Shown one piece after another: positions 9,353 to 22,916 of a DNA stretch of 40,920 nucleotides. The stretch is taken from positions 12,289-53,208 of the forward strand of contig NZ_FOGB01000021.1 of NCBI RefSeq assembly GCF_900111095.1, in the 5' to 3' direction. Below the pieces are notes generated by a model. It saw only the letters and a list, made by a program, of their open reading frames with translations. It did no database searches and was not told where the DNA came from. Position 1 is the first letter of the stretch, and each line of letters starts with the position of its first letter. The stretch is from Amphritea atlantica. Lineage in GTDB: Bacteria > Pseudomonadota > Gammaproteobacteria > Pseudomonadales > Balneatricaceae. A program made the translations under genes and the position numbers.

Positions 9353-10554
9353 GTATGGCCACCACTGCCCCAGTCACTGCCCGTAACCGGGTGTTGCCAT
9401 TCGATCCGCTGTTTGTCAGCGCGGTACTCTGCCTGATCCTGATAGGCTTCGTGATGATCAGTTCCGCCTCGATTGAGGTGGCTGCGGTACGTAACAATAA
9501 TCCGTTCTTCTATATGATTCGCCATGGTGTTTTTATTCTGTTGGGGCTTGCAGCGGCGATTGTTGTACTGCGAATTCCAATCAGCTTCTGGCAGCGCAGT
9601 GGCCCCTGGTTGTTGCTGGTAGGTTTTGTATTGCTGGTACTGGTGCTGGCGGTGGGCCGGGAGATTAACGGTTCGGTTCGCTGGATCTCTCTGGGGCCGG
9701 TAAACCTGCAGGCATCAGAGGTGGCCAAGTTTGCCATGGTGATCTATCTGGCCGGTTATCTGGTGCGGCGACTGACCGAGGTCAGAAGCAGCTGGAAGGG
9801 GATTGCCAAGCCTGCGCTGCCACTGGCTTTTTTTGTCTTTCTGATGATTCTTGAGCCAGACTTCGGTGCCGCTGTGGTATTGATGGGCAGTGTTATGGGG
9901 ATGATCTTTCTTGGCGGGATGAAGTTCAGTCAGTTTGCCCTGATTGTGATCGGTTGTGCCGTTGTGATCCCCTCACTGGCGATGCTTCAGCCCTACCGGG
10001 TGGTGCGTCTGAAAACCTTCCTTGATCCCTGGGCTGATCCGTTTGGTTCCGGCTATCAACTGGCGCAGGCGCAGATCGCTTTTGGCCGGGGCGACTGGTT
10101 TGGCGAAGGTCTGGGCAACAGCGTTCAGAAGCTGTTCTATCTGCCTGAAGCGCATACCGATTTTGTGTTCTCCGTTCTCGCCGAGGAGATGGGGCTGGTG
10201 TTTGCGCTGCTGGTGGTATGTCTTTACGGCCTGATCGCCGTGCGTATGTTTCGTATTGGCCGCAGAGCGGAAAAACTACAGCAGTTTTTTATGGCCTATA
10301 TCGCCTATGGCTTCGCCATCATGCTGACAGGTCAGGCGCTGATCAATATCGGAGTTAATGTGGGGGCCTTGCCAACCAAGGGACTGACCCTGCCACTGGT
10401 GAGCTACGGCGGCAGTAGCCTGGTGGTCAGCTGCGTCATGATCGCTATCGTGATGCGGGTTGATTACGAACTGAAAAGGTTGTTGGCAGATGCTCCGGCT
10501 CCGGCCACAACAAAACAGCGAAAAAAGACAGCGGGCGCTGATGATGAAAAATAA
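9349..10554 (+). CDS. ftsW: Septal peptidoglycan glycosyltransferase FtsW
   Basis: This 401-residue SEDS-family membrane protein polymerises lipid II at the septum with FtsI. It has about ten hydrophobic segments, the conserved periplasmic loop with FSVLAEEMG, and the C-terminal signature LPLVSYGGSSL. The N terminus is a short cytoplasmic tail. The C-terminal tail is basic (KQRKKT). Its 3' end overlaps the start of murG by 11-14 bp, so the two are probably translationally coupled. Confidence 0.96.
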   Translation: MSMATTAPVTARNRVLPFDPLFVSAVLCLILIGFVMISSASIEVAAVRNNNPFFYMIRHGVFILLGLAAAIVVLRIPISFWQRSGPWLLLVGFVLLVLVLAVGREINGSVRWISLGPVNLQASEVAKFAMVIYLAGYLVRRLTEVRSSWKGIAKPALPLAFFVFLMILEPDFGAAVVLMGSVMGMIFLGGMKFSQFALIVIGCAVVIPSLAMLQPYRVVRLKTFLDPWADPFGSGYQLAQAQIAFGRGDWFGEGLGNSVQKLFYLPEAHTDFVFSVLAEEMGLVFALLVVCLYGLIAVRMFRIGRRAEKLQQFFMAYIAYGFAIMLTGQALINIGVNVGALPTKGLTLPLVSYGGSSLVVSCVMIAIVMRVDYELKRLLADAPAPATTKQRKKTAGADDEK

Positions 10555-11637
10555 CCGCACAGTACTGATTATGGCAGGCGGCACCGGTGGCCATGTGTTT
10601 CCCGCGCTGGCGACTGCTGACTGTCTTCGCCAGCAAGGAGTGTCTGTCGAGTGGCTGGGGACTGCAGCGGGTATTGAAGCCGATGTTGTTCCTGCCGCGG
10701 ATATCCGTTTGCACTGTATCGATGTAAAAGGTTTGCGGGGTAAGGGGAAGTTAAGCTTACTGATGGCACCCTTGCGGTTGCTCCATGCTTTGTATCAGGC
10801 GTTGGCTGTGTTACGCCGGGTTAAACCTGACATGGTGTTGGGGATGGGAGGTTTTGCTTCGGGGCCCGGGGGGCTGGCAGCCTGGTTGACCGGGGTTCCG
10901 GTTGTGGTGCATGAGCAGAATGCCTGTGCCGGAATGACCAATAAAATTCTGGCGCGGATGGCCCGGCGGGTGCTTGAAGCGTTTGGCGGCGCATTTCGCG
11001 GCAAATTTACAACCACCGTTGTGGGTAATCCGGTGCGCGGCGATATTCTCAATCTGCCCGCACCCGAACAGCGCTTTGAGGGACGCCAGGGGCCTGTTCG
11101 ATTGCTGGTGGTGGGGGGCAGCCTGGGGGCGACCGCCATCAATGAGTTACTTCCCGCCGTATTAAGCCAGCTACCAGATAGCTGTGAGCTGGAGGTTTTG
11201 CACCAGGTGGGTAAACGGAATCTGTCGCAGACTCAGTCGCTGTATCAGGCGGCAGGACTTGCAGAGCGGGAGACGATCCGGGTGGTGCCCTTCATTGAAC
11301 GGATGGATGAAGCTTACGGCTGGGCTGATCTGGTGTTATGTCGGTCAGGCGCATTGACAGTCAGCGAGCTGAGCATTGCCGGGGTTGCGTCTGTACTGGT
11401 GCCTTTTCCCTTTGCGGTGGATGACCATCAGACGGGAAATGCCCGGTTTCTGGCTGAAGCGGGTGCTGCGATTCTGGTGCAGCAGAAAGATCTGGATCGG
11501 GACCGGCTGATCAATATTTTGACAGAGCAGCTGAATGACCGGCAGGTGCTGCTAGAGATGGCGCAGAAAGCGCGCCAACTGGGACAACCTGACGCTAGTC
11601 AAACGGTAGCCGATATCTGTCTGGAGGTAATGAAAAA

Positions 11638-11641
<4 letters not shown>
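10541..11641 (+). CDS. murG: Lipid II synthase MurG (GlcNAc transferase)
   Basis: MurG transfers GlcNAc from UDP-GlcNAc to lipid I on the cytoplasmic face of the inner membrane. The first glycine loop [13 protein letters not shown] is at about residues 11-23, and the second, [15 protein letters not shown], is in the C-terminal half. The open frame extends upstream to 10490 inside ftsW, but that extension is low-complexity and basic, and family proteins start close to the glycine loop. I therefore use ATG at 10541 (366 residues); ATG at 10544 is equally possible. The stop overlaps the murC GTG by 4 bp. Confidence 0.95.
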
Positions 11642-14027
<2,386 letters not shown>

Positions 14028-14030
14028 AGC

Positions 14031-14999
14031 ATGTTAAAAAAACTGTTTTCACAGGCTGAACAGCAAGAGGAGCCGCCTAAAAGGGGGGCCTCTGCCACTG
14101 TTCACAGGAAAGCAGAGACCAGTGGCGCTAAAAAACGCTTCTGGAGATCAGAACGGTCTGCGGTTGCCGATGAGCGTCTGCTGAAGCAGAAAAGCAAAAC
14201 ATCCGCTGAAGGGACAGAACGTGAGCCGCTGGCCGCAGAGGAGACTGCGCGCTGGCATGGTATTGATGGTGACTGGTGGATCAAGCCCGCCACCATACTG
14301 ACGGCACTGGCGGTGTTTATTGCCCTGGGTAATTACTGCTACAGCTCGCTCTATCACTGGCTGGATCAGCCGGTTGAGTGGGTTACTTTTGAGGGGAATA
14401 CAGAACATCTGGACCGGACGCAGCTGGCGGCCAGCTCCGTTGCCCTGATGAAGGGGGGGCTGCTGAGCGCCGATCTGGACGCGGTAAAGGCGGGTATACA
14501 GAAGAACCCCTGGGTGTATCAGGTGGGAGTGAGTCGGCGCTGGCCTGCCTCCCTCTACCTGCAAATAAAAGAGGAGGTTCCGGTTGCCCGCTGGGGAGAT
14601 GATGCTCTGTTGAACCATGAGGGGGATATTTTCTGGCCCGATCAGGTCGCCCGATACAGCGCTCTGCCGCTTTTGACAGGACCTTCCGGTAATACTGCGA
14701 TGATGATGTCGGAGTATTACGACCTGAATCAGATGCTGCGCAACGCCGGCCTGCAGCTGGTTGAGCTGAAGCTGGAAGCGCGGGGGGCCTGGACCCTGAT
14801 GCTGAATAACGGCATTAAAGTTGTGGTGGGACGGGACCAGGTAGTGGCCAGACTGGAACGGTTTCTGACGGTCTATCAGCAGCGATTGCAGGCGGAAGCT
14901 GACGCCGGGCGGATAGAACAGATCGATATTCGATATAACAACGGCATTGCCGTTAAGTGGCGCCCTGAGGCGGCCACAGATGAACAACAAAAAGGTTGA
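14031..14999 (+). CDS. ftsQ: Cell division protein FtsQ
   Basis: FtsQ links early and late divisome proteins through the FtsQLB complex. This 322-residue protein has a long charged cytoplasmic N-terminal region of about 85 residues, one membrane segment at about 87-108 and a periplasmic POTRA domain followed by the beta domain. PWVYQVGVSRRWPASLYLQI is the typical end of the POTRA region. The cytoplasmic tail is rich in Lys, Glu and Ala and longer than in Escherichia coli. GGGGGAG at 14014-14020 serves the ATG. Confidence 0.92.
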   Translation: MLKKLFSQAEQQEEPPKRGASATVHRKAETSGAKKRFWRSERSAVADERLLKQKSKTSAEGTEREPLAAEETARWHGIDGDWWIKPATILTALAVFIALGNYCYSSLYHWLDQPVEWVTFEGNTEHLDRTQLAASSVALMKGGLLSADLDAVKAGIQKNPWVYQVGVSRRWPASLYLQIKEEVPVARWGDDALLNHEGDIFWPDQVARYSALPLLTGPSGNTAMMMSEYYDLNQMLRNAGLQLVELKLEARGAWTLMLNNGIKVVVGRDQVVARLERFLTVYQQRLQAEADAGRIEQIDIRYNNGIAVKWRPEAATDEQQKG

Positions 15000-15009
15000 T
15001 ACTGTGAAT

Positions 15010-16251
15010 ATGGCGATGAAGCCTGGAAATAATATGATCGTGGCACTGGATATAGGCACCTCGAAAGTGGTGTGTCTGGTGGGCGAGGTTGGCCTGGACG
15101 GCACGATCGATATCGTTGGTATCGGCTCCCATGAGTCGCGGGGGCTGAAGCGGGGCGTGGTGGTGAATATCGAATCCACCGTGCACTCCATTCAGCGGGC
15201 GGTGGAAGAGGCCGAGCTGATGGCGGGCTGCAAGATCCACTCGGTGACGGTGGGGGTCGCCGGCAGTCATATCAACAGCATGAACTCCCACGGTATCGTT
15301 GCCGTCCGCGACGGCGAAGTGATGGAACATGATCTGGAACGGGTGATTGATGCGGCCCGGGCGGTGGCGATTCCCGCCGATCAGAAGATTTTGCATATCC
15401 TGCCGCAGGAGTATGTCATCGATAACCAGGAGGGCATTCGCGAACCGCTGGGGATGTCCGGGGTGCGACTGGAAGCCAAAGTGCATCTGGTGACCGGCGC
15501 GGTGAATGCGGTGCAGAACATTGAGAAGTGCGTTAAGCGTTGTGGTCTGGCGGTGGATAACGCGGTGCTGGAACAGCTGGCATCCAGTTACTCGGTGCTG
15601 ACCGAGGATGAGAAAGAGTTGGGTGTCTGCATGGTGGATATGGGGGGCGGTACCACCGATATCGCTATCTTCACCGGTGGTGCGATCCGCCATACCGCGG
15701 TGATCCCGATTGCCGGTGACCAGGTGACCAACGATATCGCCATGGCGTTGCGCACACCGACACCCCATGCAGAAGAGATCAAGATCAAATATGCCTGTGC
15801 GCTGGCCCAGCTGGCCAGCGCCGAGGACACCATCAAGGTGCCCAGTGTCGGTGATCGTCCGGCGCGGGATCTGTCGCGACAAGCGCTGGCAGAGGTGGTT
15901 GAACCGCGCTATGACGAACTGTTTACCCTGGTGCAGGCGGAACTGCGTCGCAGCGGTTTTGAGGATCTGGTGGCCGCGGGAATAGTACTGACCGGGGGCA
16001 CGGCGAAGATGGAAGGGGCGGTGGAGCTGGCGGAAGAGATCTTCCATATGCCGGTGCGACTGGCGTTGCCAAAAGGTGTGCGGGGCATGGGAGATATCCT
16101 TAACAGCCCGATCTACGCCACCGGCATCGGCCTGTTGCAATACGCCAAACAGGATATTCAGCATCTGGGCGAAGCGGTAGTGGTTGAAGATGTAGTAGAG
16201 CGACCTAATGTACTGAACCGGATGAAAGCCTGGTTCCAGGGGAACTTCTGA
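15010..16251 (+). CDS. ftsA: Cell division protein FtsA
   Basis: FtsA is an actin-like ATPase that tethers FtsZ to the membrane. Phosphate loop 1 (LDIGTSKVV), phosphate loop 2 (VDMGGGTTDIAIF) and the adenosine motif (GIVLTGGTAKMEG) are present. The C-terminal NRMKAWFQGNF is the amphipathic membrane-targeting helix. The open frame reaches back to 14947 inside ftsQ. I choose ATG 15010 (413 residues) because it gives the same eight residues before MIV as I recall for Pseudomonas FtsA. GTG at 15004 has the better-placed AAGG (14992-14995) and remains possible, as does ATG 14980. Confidence 0.95.
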   Translation: MAMKPGNNMIVALDIGTSKVVCLVGEVGLDGTIDIVGIGSHESRGLKRGVVVNIESTVHSIQRAVEEAELMAGCKIHSVTVGVAGSHINSMNSHGIVAVRDGEVMEHDLERVIDAARAVAIPADQKILHILPQEYVIDNQEGIREPLGMSGVRLEAKVHLVTGAVNAVQNIEKCVKRCGLAVDNAVLEQLASSYSVLTEDEKELGVCMVDMGGGTTDIAIFTGGAIRHTAVIPIAGDQVTNDIAMALRTPTPHAEEIKIKYACALAQLASAEDTIKVPSVGDRPARDLSRQALAEVVEPRYDELFTLVQAELRRSGFEDLVAAGIVLTGGTAKMEGAVELAEEIFHMPVRLALPKGVRGMGDILNSPIYATGIGLLQYAKQDIQHLGEAVVVEDVVERPNVLNRMKAWFQGNF

Positions 16252-16431
16252 TGAGTTACTAACTGAAATTCGACGCAGACAGAGAGGTCGCGTAAGACAA
16301 GTTTAGGGGGCAGGTACCCAGAGTATTAACCCCGGTGATTGATGTGTTCACAGGATGTGACAGACAGCAATGAAACAGAACGCAACAAAAAAACAGGTGC
16401 GGGTTGGGCACTGAACCTGGAGGGAAGGGAT
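16252..16431 (+). other. ftsA-ftsZ spacer
   Basis: These 180 bases form one of the few real gaps in the dcw chain. An in-frame extension of ftsZ back to 16339 is open but lacks family similarity and has no ribosome-binding site, so it is treated as leader. Extra ftsZ promoters commonly lie in such gaps, but I cannot identify one here with confidence. Confidence 0.4.
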
Positions 16432-17628
16432 ATGTTTGAACTAGTTAATAATATCGCACAGAACGCTGTCATTAAGGTGATTGGCGTCGGTGGTGGCGGT
16501 GGTAATGCCGTACAGCACATGGTCTCATCGGATGTCGATGGGGTCGAGTTTATCTGTGCCAATACCGATGCACAGGCGCTCAACAATATGGGCTCACGCA
16601 GTGTTCTGCAGCTGGGTGGTGAGATTACCAAGGGGCTGGGCGCGGGGGCCAATCCGGATATCGGTCGTCAGGCGGCTCTGGAGGATCGCGATCAGATTGT
16701 TGAGATGCTCAGCGGTGCGGATATGGTGTTTATCACCGCTGGTATGGGTGGTGGTACCGGTACCGGTGCGGCGCCGGTTGTCGCTCAGGTGGCCAAAGAA
16801 CTGGGTATTCTGACGGTTGCGGTAGTGACCAAGCCGTTCCCGTTCGAGGGTAAAAAGCGGATGCTGATCGCCGATCAGGGGATCAAAGAGCTGTCCGAGC
16901 ATGTCGACTCGCTGATTATCGTGCCCAACGAAAAACTGCTGCAGGTGCTGGGCAAAAACTGCACCCTGATGAAAGCGTTCGACGAAGCAAATGATGTCCT
17001 TAAAGGGGCGGTGCAGGGGATCTCTGATCTGATTATCCGCCCGGGTATGATCAACGTCGACTTTGCAGACGTACGCACGGTGATGTCAGAGATGGGTACC
17101 TCAATGATGGGGACCGGCATGGCACGGGGTGAAAACCGGGCGATTGAGGCGGCTGAAGCGGCTGTTCGCAGTCCGTTGCTGGAAGATGTCGACCTGATGG
17201 GGGCTCGCGGTATTCTGGTGAATATCACCGCTGGTCTGGATCTGGGTCTTGGCGAGTTCAGCGATGTGGGTCAGGTGATCGAAGAGTTTGCCTCTGATAA
17301 TGCTATTGTGGTGGTGGGCACCGTTATCGATCCGGAGATGGTGGATGATATTAAGGTGACCGTTGTGGCGACCGGCCTGCAGAGAGCGAAGCAGGAAGAT
17401 ACCACGGTTAAGGTGGTCAGCAATAACCGTAAACCCGATGGTCAGCTTGATCTGAATCAGCTGGAATTGCCTGCAGTTCACAGGCGTAAGGCAGACCATA
17501 TCAGCGCTGAAAAAAATAGAGTGTCACACAGGGAACTTTCTGGAAATCAGGAGTCGAAGAGTGGCACACAGGGGGAAACTGAGACCTATCTGGACATCCC
17601 GACATTTCTGCGGCGTCAGGCGGATTAA
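16432..17628 (+). CDS. ftsZ: Cell division GTPase FtsZ
   Basis: FtsZ is the tubulin homologue that forms the cytokinetic ring. The start ATG at 16432 is preceded by AGGGAAGGG and gives 398 residues. The GTP-binding signature GGGTGTG is at 106-112. The synergy loop and core follow, then a variable polar linker and the C-terminal peptide [13 protein letters not shown], which binds FtsA and ZipA. The linker region (about 325-385) is rich in Asn, Lys and Ser. It is the last dcw gene and is followed by lpxC after 121 bases. Confidence 0.97.
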   Translation: MFELVNNIAQNAVIKVIGVGGGGGNAVQHMVSSDVDGVEFICANTDAQALNNMGSRSVLQLGGEITKGLGAGANPDIGRQAALEDRDQIVEMLSGADMVFITAGMGGGTGTGAAPVVAQVAKELGILTVAVVTKPFPFEGKKRMLIADQGIKELSEHVDSLIIVPNEKLLQVLGKNCTLMKAFDEANDVLKGAVQGISDLIIRPGMINVDFADVRTVMSEMGTSMMGTGMARGENRAIEAAEAAVRSPLLEDVDLMGARGILVNITAGLDLGLGEFSDVGQVIEEFASDNAIVVVGTVIDPEMVDDIKVTVVATGLQRAKQEDTTVKVVSNNRKPDGQLDLNQLELPAVHRRKADHISAEKNRVSHRELSGNQESKSGTQGETETYLDIPTFLRRQAD

Positions 17629-17676
17629 GCAGTCCACTGGAAAGCCTGATGTTGCAGGGGTTACGCGAATCAGTTA

Positions 17677-17706
17677 TTGCTGATATAGCGGTATTTTTGT
17701 TAATAT
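17677..17706 (+). promoter_or_regulatory. Probable sigma70 promoter of lpxC
   Basis: TTGCTG at 17677-17682 and TAATAT at 17701-17706 are separated by 18 bases, 43 bases before the lpxC ATG. This is a reasonable housekeeping promoter in the ftsZ-lpxC gap. No terminator is visible after ftsZ, so read-through from the dcw operon is also likely. Confidence 0.45.
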
Positions 17707-17749
17707 GGCGCGTTAATTCGCGACACACCAAACAGCCTTGGCAGACAAT

Positions 17750-18664
17750 ATGATCGGACAACGTACATTACGGAACAGCATTAAAGCAACTGGCGTAGGC
17801 CTTCACACCGGTCAGAAAGTGTATCTGACTCTGAAGCCCGCGCCTGTAGATACCGGTATTGTTTTTCGTCGGGTGGATCTTGAGCCGGCTGTAGAGATCC
17901 ACGCACGGGCAAAAAATGTGGGTGACACGACACTGTCGACCAATCTGCAGAAGGGTGATGTACGGGTTTCCACCGTTGAGCATCTGCTGTCGGCTATGGC
18001 TGGACTGGGGATCGATAATGCCTATGTCGAGCTGAGTGCCGAAGAGGTGCCGATTATGGATGGCAGTGCCGCGCCATTCGTTTTCCTGATTCAGTCTGCG
18101 GGTATTCAGGAGCAGAATGCGCCGAAACAGTTTATCCGCATCATGAAAGAGGTCACTGTTCAGATTGAGGACAAAATTGCTACCTTTAAGCCGTTTAATG
18201 GTTTCAAGGTTGGCTTTACCATCGATTTTGATCACCCCGCTTTTGCTGACCGTAACATGGAAGCCAGTCTGGATTTTTCCAGCACTTCATTTGTAAAAGA
18301 GGTTAGCCGGGCCCGTACTTTTGGCTTTATGCGGGATATTGAATATCTCCGTGCCCAGAATCTGGCACTGGGTGGCAGTATGGATAACGCTATCGTGGTG
18401 GATGATTACCGCATCCTCAATGAGGATGGTCTGCGTTATGACGATGAGTTTGTTAAACATAAAGTACTGGACGCGGTGGGTGATCTTTACCTGCTGGGCA
18501 AAAGCCTGATTGGTGAGTTTCACGGCTTTAAATCCGGCCACTATCTGAACAATCTGCTGCTGCGCAAACTGCTGGAAACAGAGGATGCATGGGAGATTGT
18601 AACCTTTGAGGGGCGCGAGCAAGCGGTGCCAATCTCATATCTGCAGCCTGCAGCTGTAAGCTGA
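17750..18664 (+). CDS. lpxC: UDP-3-O-acyl-N-acetylglucosamine deacetylase LpxC
   Basis: LpxC is the zinc enzyme for the first committed step of lipid A synthesis. Counting from ATG 17750 (304 residues, the usual family length), the metal ligands are His78 in STVEHLLSA and His237/Asp241 in [10 protein letters not shown]. An upstream in-frame TTG at 17738 would add only four residues and is not favoured. Presence of lpxC confirms an outer membrane with LPS. The gene is single, with its own promoter-like site and a strong terminator just downstream. Confidence 0.96.
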   Translation: MIGQRTLRNSIKATGVGLHTGQKVYLTLKPAPVDTGIVFRRVDLEPAVEIHARAKNVGDTTLSTNLQKGDVRVSTVEHLLSAMAGLGIDNAYVELSAEEVPIMDGSAAPFVFLIQSAGIQEQNAPKQFIRIMKEVTVQIEDKIATFKPFNGFKVGFTIDFDHPAFADRNMEASLDFSSTSFVKEVSRARTFGFMRDIEYLRAQNLALGGSMDNAIVVDDYRILNEDGLRYDDEFVKHKVLDAVGDLYLLGKSLIGEFHGFKSGHYLNNLLLRKLLETEDAWEIVTFEGREQAVPISYLQPAAVS

Positions 18665-18683
18665 TTAGCATTAACACCCTGAA

Positions 18684-18718
18684 AGCCGGACTCCAGAGTC
18701 CGGCTTTTTACTTTTTTT
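18684..18718 (+). terminator. Rho-independent terminator after lpxC
   Basis: AGCCGGACTC and GAGTCCGGCT form a perfect 10-bp GC-rich stem (18684-18705) around CA, followed by a T-rich tail. It closes the dcw-lpxC transcription block before secA. The remaining 134 bases up to secA are AT-rich and presumably hold the secA promoter, which I cannot place exactly. Confidence 0.9.
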
Positions 18719-18852
18719 AAGGTCGATATATCCGCAAAAAAAATATCCCTATTGAGATTCAATTTGATGCCCCAATAGAGGTAGAATGTTGCGTTAATTT
18801 AATACTTTAACCGGCCTAAGACCGCCGCTTCTAACAGGTAAATAATCAGATT

Positions 18853-21588
18853 ATGTTCACTTCGATGTTAAAGAAGGTTTTTGGTAGCAAAAACGAGCGT
18901 GTACTCAAACAGATGGGTAAGATCGTTAAACAGATCAATAGCTATGAAAGCGAAGTTGAACAACTCTCCGATGATGACCTGAAGGCGAAGACGGCGGAAT
19001 TCAAGTCGCGTCTCGAGCAGAATGAATCCCTCGATGCAATTTTGCCGGAAGCTTTTGCTGTTGTCCGGGAAGCGTCACGGCGGGTGATGGGGATGCGCCA
19101 CTTCGATGTACAGATGATCGGTGGTATTACCCTGCATGAGGGTAAAGTTGCTGAGATGCGTACCGGTGAGGGTAAAACCCTGGTGGCAACGCTGCCGGTG
19201 TATCTCAATGCCCTGGCGGGGCGGGGGGTGCATGTTGTTACTGTCAACGACTACCTGGCCAGCCGTGATGCTGAGTGGATGCGCCCACTGTATGAGTTCC
19301 TGGGGCTGAGTGTGGGTGTGGTTCTGTCGGGACAGGATCCGCAAACCAAGCGGGATGCCTATCATGCCGATATCACTTACGGCACCAACAACGAGTTTGG
19401 TTTTGACTATCTGCGCGACAATATGGCGTTCAGTGTCGAGGATAAAGTTCAGCGGGATTTCTATTTTGCCGTGGTGGATGAGGTGGACTCTATCCTCATC
19501 GATGAGGCGCGTACCCCACTGATTATCTCCGGAGCGGCGGAAGACAGTTCAGAGATGTATCGCAAGATGAACACTCTGATTCCGGGGCTGGAAAAGTATG
19601 AGGGTGAGATCGACCCTAAAAGCGACGAAGAGATCGATGGCGATTTTGCGGTTGATGAGAAGAACCGTACTGTTGAGCTGACCGAGCGGGGCCATCAGCG
19701 GATTGAGGATATGCTCGCCAAAGAGGGGATCCTGACTGAGGGCGAAAGCCTGTATGCGCCACAGAATCTGAGCCTGCTGCACCATGTGCTGGCAGCACTG
19801 CGGGCGCATAACCTGTTTCAGCGTGATGTAGATTACATCGTTCAGGACGGCGAAGTGGTGATCGTTGATGAACATACCGGCCGTATTATGCCGGGACGCC
19901 GCTGGTCAGAAGGCTTGCATCAGGCGGTGGAGGCCAAAGAGGGCGTCCATATCAATCAGGAGAGCCAGACGCTGGCGTCGACGACCTTCCAGAACTATTT
20001 CCGGCTTTATGACAAACTCTCCGGTATGACCGGTACAGCGGACACCGAAGCGTTCGAGCTTAATCAGATCTATGGTCTGGATGTTGTGGTTATTCCGACT
20101 AACGTGCCGGTGGCCCGAATCGACTATAACGATCTGGTATTTCTCACTATCGAAGAGAAATATGAAGCGATCCTCAAAGAGATTGAACACTGCGTTGAAG
20201 AGAAACGTCCGGTGTTGGTGGGTACTGCATCGGTTGAGTCCTCTGAGCTGATCTCAGCATTTCTGAAGAAGAAAAAAATCCCCCACAATGTACTGAATGC
20301 CAAGAATCACGGTAAAGAGGCAGGGATTATTGCGGATGCCGGTCGTGCAGGGGCGGTGACAATCGCTACCAATATGGCGGGCCGGGGTACCGATATTGTG
20401 CTGGGTGGTAAGTTCGAGTCCGTTCTTGAGGGGATGGATAACCCGACTGAGGAACAGATTGCCGCGGCTAAAGCTGAGTGGCAGGCGCGGCATGATGCAG
20501 TGCTGGAAGCCGGTGGCTTGCATATTATCGGTACCGAGCGTCATGAATCACGCCGCATCGATAATCAGCTGCGGGGTCGTGCCGGTCGTCAGGGTGACAA
20601 CGGTTCATCCCGTTTCTTCCTGTCACTGGAAGATGATCTGATGCGGATTTTTGCTTCCGACCGGGTTCGTCAGTTTATGAAAGCCCTGGGGATGGAGAAG
20701 GGTGAAGCGATTGAGCATAAGATGGTCTCCAATGCGATCGAGAAAGCTCAGCGTAAAGTAGAGGGCCGCAACTACGATATTCGTAAGCAGCTGCTGGAAT
20801 ATGACGATGTTGCCAATGATCAGCGTCGTGCTGTGTATGATCAGCGTAATGAACTGATGGCCACCAACGATATTTCCGAGACTATTGAGGCGATTCGAGC
20901 TGAGGTGGTTGATAATGCGATCAGTGACTATATCAAGCCGCAGAGTCTGGAAGAGCAGTGGGATGTTCCCGGCCTGGAGAAGCATCTGCAGTCGGAGTTT
21001 GGCCTGGAGATGCCAGTACAGGAGTGGCTGGATAAAGATGATACCTTGCATGAAGAGTCGCTCCGTGAACGCATTCTGCGCGATATCGTCGAGGATTATC
21101 AGGCTAAAGCGGCGATTGTCGGGGTAGAAAATATGCGCCTGTTTGAGAAACAGGTGATGTTGCAGGTGTTGGATACGTTGTGGAAAGAGCACCTGCAATC
21201 GATGGATATGCTGCGTCAGGGTATCCATCTGCGCGGCTATGCCCAGAAAAACCCGAAACAGGAGTATAAGCGTGAATCCTTTATCCTGTTTGAGCAGCTG
21301 CTGGAAAATATCAAGACCGATGTGATTAAGATTCTCAGTCACGTGCAGGTGCGCCAGCCGGAAGAGATTGAAGAGATGGAGCGTCAGCGACGTGAGCAGG
21401 CGGCGAAACAGCAGATGAATTTCCAGCATGACCAGTCCTCCGCGATGGCGGCTGATGAAGCTGGTGATGAGGAGGCCGTTGCCGGTGCTGAGCCTTTTGT
21501 TCGCGAAGGTAAGAAAGTGGGGCGTAATGATCCCTGTCCCTGTGGTTCCGGCAAAAAATATAAGCAGTGTCACGGTAAACTGAGCTGA
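18853..21588 (+). CDS. secA: Preprotein translocase ATPase SecA
   Basis: SecA drives export of unfolded proteins through SecYEG. The 911-residue protein has the first nucleotide-binding fold with Walker A GEGKT at 105-109 and [14 protein letters not shown] as DEAD-type motif, the preprotein-crosslinking domain, the second fold with [14 protein letters not shown], and the C-terminal SecB- and zinc-binding tail [14 protein letters not shown]. The start [12 protein letters not shown] at 18853 agrees with the Pseudomonas form; ATG 18865 is an alternative. It is monocistronic, with terminators on both sides. Confidence 0.98.
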   Translation: MFTSMLKKVFGSKNERVLKQMGKIVKQINSYESEVEQLSDDDLKAKTAEFKSRLEQNESLDAILPEAFAVVREASRRVMGMRHFDVQMIGGITLHEGKVAEMRTGEGKTLVATLPVYLNALAGRGVHVVTVNDYLASRDAEWMRPLYEFLGLSVGVVLSGQDPQTKRDAYHADITYGTNNEFGFDYLRDNMAFSVEDKVQRDFYFAVVDEVDSILIDEARTPLIISGAAEDSSEMYRKMNTLIPGLEKYEGEIDPKSDEEIDGDFAVDEKNRTVELTERGHQRIEDMLAKEGILTEGESLYAPQNLSLLHHVLAALRAHNLFQRDVDYIVQDGEVVIVDEHTGRIMPGRRWSEGLHQAVEAKEGVHINQESQTLASTTFQNYFRLYDKLSGMTGTADTEAFELNQIYGLDVVVIPTNVPVARIDYNDLVFLTIEEKYEAILKEIEHCVEEKRPVLVGTASVESSELISAFLKKKKIPHNVLNAKNHGKEAGIIADAGRAGAVTIATNMAGRGTDIVLGGKFESVLEGMDNPTEEQIAAAKAEWQARHDAVLEAGGLHIIGTERHESRRIDNQLRGRAGRQGDNGSSRFFLSLEDDLMRIFASDRVRQFMKALGMEKGEAIEHKMVSNAIEKAQRKVEGRNYDIRKQLLEYDDVANDQRRAVYDQRNELMATNDISETIEAIRAEVVDNAISDYIKPQSLEEQWDVPGLEKHLQSEFGLEMPVQEWLDKDDTLHEESLRERILRDIVEDYQAKAAIVGVENMRLFEKQVMLQVLDTLWKEHLQSMDMLRQGIHLRGYAQKNPKQEYKRESFILFEQLLENIKTDVIKILSHVQVRQPEEIEEMERQRREQAAKQQMNFQHDQSSAMAADEAGDEEAVAGAEPFVREGKKVGRNDPCPCGSGKKYKQCHGKLS

Positions 21589-21635
21589 TCATTAATATTG
21601 AGTATTTACCCTGATCTGGTGATTGATTAATACAG

Positions 21636-21663
21636 AGAAAGCAGCGAAGCTGCTTTCTTTTTG
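21636..21663 (+). terminator. Rho-independent terminator after secA
   Basis: AGAAAGCAGC (21636-21645), loop GAA, GCTGCTTTCT (21649-21658) and a T tail make a perfect 10-bp hairpin terminator in the secA-argJ gap. Confidence 0.92.
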
Positions 21664-21698
21664 TCTATAGATTAACAATAAGGTTTAAGGAGTCTGTA

Positions 21699-22916
21699 AT
21701 GGCAGTAGGTCCTGGCACGCTTCCAACGCTGCACCCGGTTGCAGGTTTTCGTATCGGTACAACCTCGGCAGGGGTTAAAAAGCCAGGGCGAAAAGATCTG
21801 GTGCTGATGGAGATCGCAGAGGGCGCCAGCACTGCAGGGGTTTTTACCCTGAACCAGTTTTGCGCTGCACCGGTGAGAATTTGTAAGACACATCTGCAGC
21901 AGGGGATGCCATCCTATCTGGTGATCAATACCGGTAATGCCAATGCGGGGACAGGTAAGCAGGGGCATCAGGATGCTCTGGATGTCTGTCAGGCGGTTGC
22001 AGATCGGGCCGGTGTTGCTATTCAGCAGGTGCTGCCATTCTCGACAGGGGTGATCGGTGAAAAACTCCCCACGGATCGTATTATCAGCGCGGTGCCTGCT
22101 GCGTTTGATGCGCTGTCTGATGATGGCTGGCTGGAAGCCGCCAGCGGGATTATGACCACCGATACCCGGCCAAAAGCGTATTCGATGCAGCTGGAACACC
22201 AGGGGCAGGTGATCACCCTGACCGGTATTTCAAAGGGCGCGGGTATGATCAAGCCCAATATGGCAACTATGCTGGCTTATATTGCGACGGACGCAAAAGT
22301 TGAGCCTGCCCTGCTGCAGTCACTGCTAAGCCGTGCCGCAGACCAGTCGTTTAACCGTATCACCATCGATGGTGATACCTCTACCAACGACTCCTGTATG
22401 CTGGTGGCGACTGGTGCCAGTGGCGTAGAGGTGACAGAGGATAATAGCGAGCTGCTGGCTCAGTTTGGCGCCGCTGTGGATAAGGTGTTGCTGGAGCTGG
22501 CTCAGGCGATTATTCGTGATGGCGAAGGGGCAACTAAATTTGTCACCATCAGGGTTGAACAGGCCGCCAGCTCGGAAGAGGCGTTGAAAACCGCTTATGC
22601 GGTTGCTCATTCACCGCTGGTTAAAACCGCGCTGTTTGCCAGCGACCCTAACTGGGGACGGATTCTGGCGGCGGTTGGTTATGCCGGGATTGATAATCTG
22701 GATGTTGATACTCTGCAGATCTGGCTGGGAGAGGCCTGCATTGTCGAAAACGGTGGTCGGGCTGCCAGTTATACCGAGGCTGCCGGACAGGCGGTAATGA
22801 ATCGTGAAGAGATCACTATCCGCATTATCCTTAATCGTGGTGATAAACAGGAAACGGTCTGGACCACGGATCTGAGTAAGGAGTATGTGGCAATCAATGC
22901 GGATTACCGCTCCTGA
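21699..22916 (+). CDS. argJ: Arginine biosynthesis bifunctional protein ArgJ
   Basis: ArgJ transfers the acetyl group of N-acetylornithine to glutamate, recycling acetyl groups in arginine synthesis. Some members also acetylate glutamate from acetyl-CoA. The 405-residue precursor carries the self-cleavage site in KPNMATML, where Thr190 becomes the N-terminal nucleophile of the beta chain. The ATG at 21699 has AAGGAG at 21687-21692. Sequence alone does not show whether it is mono- or bifunctional. Confidence 0.95.
   Translation: MAVGPGTLPTLHPVAGFRIGTTSAGVKKPGRKDLVLMEIAEGASTAGVFTLNQFCAAPVRICKTHLQQGMPSYLVINTGNANAGTGKQGHQDALDVCQAVADRAGVAIQQVLPFSTGVIGEKLPTDRIISAVPAAFDALSDDGWLEAASGIMTTDTRPKAYSMQLEHQGQVITLTGISKGAGMIKPNMATMLAYIATDAKVEPALLQSLLSRAADQSFNRITIDGDTSTNDSCMLVATGASGVEVTEDNSELLAQFGAAVDKVLLELAQAIIRDGEGATKFVTIRVEQAASSEEALKTAYAVAHSPLVKTALFASDPNWGRILAAVGYAGIDNLDVDTLQIWLGEACIVENGGRAASYTEAAGQAVMNREEITIRIILNRGDKQETVWTTDLSKEYVAINADYRS

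Noticed and set aside
14148-15191. 347-codon minus-strand frame opposite ftsQ
   Set aside because: It is antisense to a real dcw gene, with low-complexity product and no start signals.
14953-16164. 403-codon minus-strand frame opposite ftsA
   Set aside because: It is a shadow of ftsA codon use, with a His/Arg/Gln-rich product and no recognisable domain. ftsA is certain.
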